Source: Shinella lacus
GTDB taxonomy: Bacteria; Pseudomonadota; Alphaproteobacteria; Rhizobiales; Rhizobiaceae
Assembly: GCF_010994755.1 (NCBI RefSeq)
Contig: NZ_WHSB02000003.1
Coordinates: forward strand, 124,001 to 188,000
Direction of reading: 5' to 3'
Length of the DNA stretch: 64,000 nucleotides
Below are positions 61,587-64,000 of this stretch, in pieces (the stretch's first letter is position 1; each line of letters starts with the position of its first letter). A program made the translations under genes and the position numbers. The notes beneath the pieces were generated by a model. The model was not told where the DNA came from, did not search any database, and saw nothing but the letters and a program-made list of their open reading frames with translations.

Positions 61587-63083
61587 TCAAGCAGCCGTAT
61601 CGATGCAGAGATATTTGAGTTCGGTGAAGGCCTCCATGCCGTGGCGCGAGCCCTCGCGGCCGAGGCCGGATTGTTTCCAGCCGCCGAAGGGGATCGGGCC
61701 ACCGGTGATTTTTACGCGATTGACCGCCACCATGCCGTATTCCAGCGCGCGGGCAAGCCGCATCTGGCGGGCGCCGTTTTCGGTTACGACATAGGCGACG
61801 AGGCCGTATTCGGTGTCGTTGGCGCGCGCGATCACTTCGGCCTCGCTGTCGAAGGCGGTGACGGCGGCGACGGGGCCGAAGGTTTCTTCGCGCATGATCA
61901 GCATATCGTCGGAAACGTCGGCCAGCAGCGTCGGCTCGTAGAACAGCGGCCCGGCCTTGTGGCGCTTGCCGCCGGTCAGAAGCGTGGCGCCCTGCGTGAG
62001 CGCGTCGGCCACCTGTTCCTCCACCTTGGCGATGGCGCGTTCGTGCATCAGCGGGCCGATTTCCGCACCCGCTTCAAGCCCGGCGCCAACCTTCAGCGCC
62101 TCGATGCGCGCCTTGAAGGCTTTCGTGAAGGCGGCAAGCACGGGGCGCTCGACATATATGCGGTTGGCGGCGAGGCAATCCTGGCCGGAGGTGGCGAACT
62201 TGGCGTTGATCGCGATGGCGGCCGCCTTGTCGATATCGGCATCGGCGAAGACGATCAGCGGCGCATGGCCGCCCAGTTCCATCACGAGGCGCTTCATGGT
62301 CGGCGCGCACTGGCCGGCGATCAGCTTGCCGATCTCCGTCGAGCCGGTGAAGCTTAGCGCCCTTATGCGGGCATCGGCATTCATGCGGCCGACGATGGTC
62401 GCAGCATCGCCCGTCACGACGTTGAAGACGCCGGCCGGGAGGCCTGCCCGCTCGCCCAGTTCGGCAAGGGCCAAGGCTGAAAGCGGCGTCTCGCTGGAGG
62501 GGTGCGCGACCACGGTGCAGCCGGCGGCAAGCGCTGCGGCGGCCTTGCGGGTGATCATCGCGCAGGGGAAATTCCACGGCGTCACGATGCCGACGACGCC
62601 GAGCGCTTCGCGGCGCACGATCATCTCGGCGCCGGGCAGGTGGCTGGTCACGCTCTCGGCATTGAGGCGTTTGCCTTCCTCGGCATACCACTCGATGAAG
62701 GAGGCGGCATAGTCGATCTCGCCACGGGATTCGGCAAGCGGCTTGCCCTGTTCGAGCGTCATCAGCAGCGCGAGGTCTTCGCGCGCTTCGAGGATCAGCC
62801 CATGCCATTTGCGCAGAATGACGGCGCGCTGCTGCGGCAGCAGGTCCCGCCAGGCGGAAAAGGCCTGCGCCGCGGCTGAAATGGCCTCCGTGGTCTGCTC
62901 GGCATCGAGTGCGGCGACCCAGGCGAGCGTCGCGGACGAGGCCGGGTCCGTCACGGCAAAACTGTTGCCCTCGCGGCCCGCCACCCAGCGGCCGCCTATA
63001 TAGGAGAGTTCGCGCAGCAGATGAGGGTCGGAGAGGCGGGCAAGCGCGTCGTGGAAAGTCGTCCGGGCGAATACGGCGGTCAT
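61587..63083 (-). CDS. gabD: NAD(P)-dependent aldehyde dehydrogenase, succinate-semialdehyde dehydrogenase-like
   Basis: Aldehyde dehydrogenase of 498 residues. Motifs: VTPWNFPCAMITRKAAAALA, SFTGSTEIGKLIAG, the glutamate in VMELGGHAPLIVFAD, the catalytic cysteine in FATSGQDCLAANRIYVERP and EETFGPVAAVTAF, with the C-terminal PFGGWKQSGLGREGSRHG. The HAPLIVFADAD and QDCxxxNR blocks are typical of GabD. GAGGAGG precedes the ATG; the longer upstream frame has no such site. It is the first gene of a two-gene unit with the aminotransferase, downstream of an inverted repeat that may bind the Lrp protein encoded next door. Confidence 0.9.
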   Translation of the reverse strand: MTAVFARTTFHDALARLSDPHLLRELSYIGGRWVAGREGNSFAVTDPASSATLAWVAALDAEQTTEAISAAAQAFSAWRDLLPQQRAVILRKWHGLILEAREDLALLMTLEQGKPLAESRGEIDYAASFIEWYAEEGKRLNAESVTSHLPGAEMIVRREALGVVGIVTPWNFPCAMITRKAAAALAAGCTVVAHPSSETPLSALALAELGERAGLPAGVFNVVTGDAATIVGRMNADARIRALSFTGSTEIGKLIAGQCAPTMKRLVMELGGHAPLIVFADADIDKAAAIAINAKFATSGQDCLAANRIYVERPVLAAFTKAFKARIEALKVGAGLEAGAEIGPLMHERAIAKVEEQVADALTQGATLLTGGKRHKAGPLFYEPTLLADVSDDMLIMREETFGPVAAVTAFDSEAEVIARANDTEYGLVAYVVTENGARQMRLARALEYGMVAVNRVKITGGPIPFGGWKQSGLGREGSRHGMEAFTELKYLCIDTAA

Positions 63084-63134
63084 GGCGGCCTCCTCTGGCT
63101 TCAGTGGCCGGGAGTCTGCCAGAGGCGGGGCGAC

Positions 63135-63201
63135 AGATTGTCTATTGCCGGGGTGGCAGGCAGAGACTTTGGCCAAATGGGCGACGTGCCGTAGACAATC
63201 T
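63135..63201. promoter_or_regulatory. Long-spaced perfect inverted repeat upstream of the aldehyde dehydrogenase/aminotransferase unit
   Basis: AGATTGTCTA (63135-63144) and TAGACAATCT (63192-63201) are perfect 10-bp arms 47 bp apart, between the Lrp stop and the aldehyde dehydrogenase start. Two-site binding by an Lrp octamer, wrapping the promoter, is a fitting explanation but is inferred. Confidence 0.6.
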
Positions 63202-63203
63202 CT

Positions 63204-63686
63204 CTATTCGGGGGAGGGCAGCAGCGTCGTCAGCGGCAGCACGGTCTCCTCCTTCACCGTCTTGGTGACGATGTAGGTGAAATAGCGGTCGATGCCGAGT
63301 TCGCGGTCGAGCAGACTGTCGACGAGGCGCTGATAGGCGTCGATGTCGGGCGCCATGATCTTCAGGATGTAATCGACGCCGCCGCCGACCGACCAGCAGG
63401 CGACGATCTCCGGCGTCGTCGCCACCGCGCGCTCGAACCGGTCGAAATCCGCCTGCCGGTGGTTGGCCAGCGTCACCTCCATCATGACGCTCGCGACCGG
63501 CGCCAGCCGCCGCACCGCGACCCGCGCGTGATAGCCCGTCACGATGCCCGCCTTCTCCAGCTTGCGCAGCCGGAGCCAGCACGGGGTCGGCGAGAGGCCC
63601 GCCTTTTCCGCCAGCGACAGCTTGGTGATGCGCCCGTTCTCCTGGATCGCTTCCAGGATGCGCAGGTCGATGGCGTCGAGTTTCAT
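63204..63686 (-). CDS. Lrp/AsnC-family transcriptional regulator
   Basis: Regulator of 160 residues. N-terminal helix-turn-helix (MKLDAIDLRILEAIQENG, LAEKAGLSPTPCWLRLRKLE) and C-terminal RAM ligand domain (EIVACWSVGGGVDYILKIMAPD, DRYFTYIVTKTVKE). It lies 120 bp upstream of the aldehyde dehydrogenase/aminotransferase unit on the same strand and, by position, likely activates or represses it in response to an amino acid. It is divergent from a MocR-type regulator gene. Confidence 0.93.
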   Translation of the reverse strand: MKLDAIDLRILEAIQENGRITKLSLAEKAGLSPTPCWLRLRKLEKAGIVTGYHARVAVRRLAPVASVMMEVTLANHRQADFDRFERAVATTPEIVACWSVGGGVDYILKIMAPDIDAYQRLVDSLLDRELGIDRYFTYIVTKTVKEETVLPLTTLLPSPE

Positions 63687-63788
63687 GCGGTCGCCCTCCG
63701 GGCGGGTATCATGTCAAATACGGGAAAAAGACCATGGAAAGGCATTTTGGCGTTGTCAATTGAACTGAATTTGAGCACTGTTGAAATC

Positions 63789-64000
63789 ATGACAAATTGG
63801 CGTCCCGATATATCCCAATTGCGCCGGCCGGCCTACCTCTCCCTTGCCGAGCAGATCGCCCGCGCCATCCAGGAAGGGCTGCTGCCGAACGGTACACGCC
63901 TTCTGCCACACCGCAAGCTCGCCGACGACCTCAAACTGTCGGTGCAGACCGTCAGCCGCGCCTATGACGAGCTGATCCGCCGCGGCCTGATCTCCGGCGA
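63789..64000 (+). CDS. MocR-type (GntR/aminotransferase) regulator, N-terminal part
   Basis: Only the first 70 codons are in the window. They encode a GntR winged helix (PAYLSLAEQIARAIQEGLLPNGTRLLPHRKLADDLKLS then SVQTVSRAYDELIRRGLISG). The LLPHRKLADDLxLSVQTVSRAYxEL wording is that of MocR/PdxR/GabR-like proteins, which carry a PLP-binding aminotransferase-like domain after it; that domain is outside the window. Divergence from lrp next to a GABA-type aminotransferase supports a role in amino acid or vitamin B6-linked control. The start ATG has no strong ribosome site. Confidence 0.8.
   Translation, partial: MTNWRPDISQLRRPAYLSLAEQIARAIQEGLLPNGTRLLPHRKLADDLKLSVQTVSRAYDELIRRGLISG

Overview
The window reads as part of a high-GC alphaproteobacterial genome, most likely Rhizobiaceae-like (Rhizobium/Shinella/Sinorhizobium type). 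The grounds are the many solute ABC importers, the MocA-type dehydrogenases, inositol-catabolism genes, and a 76-bp palindromic repeat whose chance translation contains the 'GLDPRIR' peptide common in these genomes. This is inference from content; no marker gene or rRNA is present. Nearly all genes are catabolic, each group with its own transporter and regulator.

Layout. (1) 1-7.3 kb: a minus-strand PotABCD-like ABC importer behind an XRE-cupin regulator, a large [4Fe-4S] flavoprotein of the N-demethylase/dienoyl-CoA reductase type, and a divergent second XRE-cupin regulator. (2) 7.3-8.4 kb: an LrgA/LrgB pair. (3) 8.7-27.9 kb: a cyclitol block. It holds a PhyH-type dioxygenase, a sugar-type ABC importer, IolE-, IolG- and IolD-like enzymes, four further Gfo/Idh/MocA dehydrogenases, an aldehyde dehydrogenase / HpcH aldolase / D-2-hydroxyacid dehydrogenase module, an epimerase, an SDR and an RpiR regulator. 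IolB and IolC are absent. (4) 27.9-30.0 kb: an AraC regulator and an unrecognised AT-richer gene. (5) 30.2-42.4 kb: a LacI-controlled divergent system with CoA-transferase, GMC oxidoreductase, aldehyde dehydrogenase and AroE-like protein on one side, and an RbsBAC-like importer, enoyl-CoA hydratase and zinc alcohol dehydrogenase on the other. (6) 42.4-44 kb: small or broken genes. (7) 44-51.7 kb: a second cyclitol-like cluster with an epimerase, a MocA-like dehydrogenase, a LacI-type regulator and an SBP-permease-ATPase-permease importer. (8) 51.9-55.1 kb: MacAB-type efflux. (9) 55.2-60.2 kb: an AcoR-like sigma-54 activator, a clear -24/-12 promoter with upstream palindromes, an alcohol dehydrogenase and an NTF2-fused flavin monooxygenase. 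(10) 60.2-64 kb: an omega-amino-acid aminotransferase, an aldehyde dehydrogenase, an Lrp regulator and the start of a MocR regulator.

The most interesting signal is a repeated palindrome, TGCAA-N6-TTGCA. It lies before four transcription units of the 13.9-24.7 kb block and, 23 kb away, before the second importer at 47.9 kb; a degenerate copy precedes the PhyH/importer operon. The RpiR protein encoded at 19.6 kb is the natural candidate to bind it. The two areas also share paralogous MocA-like dehydrogenases. Together this suggests one regulon of two importers and a set of cyclitol-modifying dehydrogenases, possibly for inositol derivatives rather than plain myo-inositol.

Starts were chosen by Shine-Dalgarno spacing and family N-termini. 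No CRISPR array, tRNA, rRNA, insertion sequence or integrase was seen.
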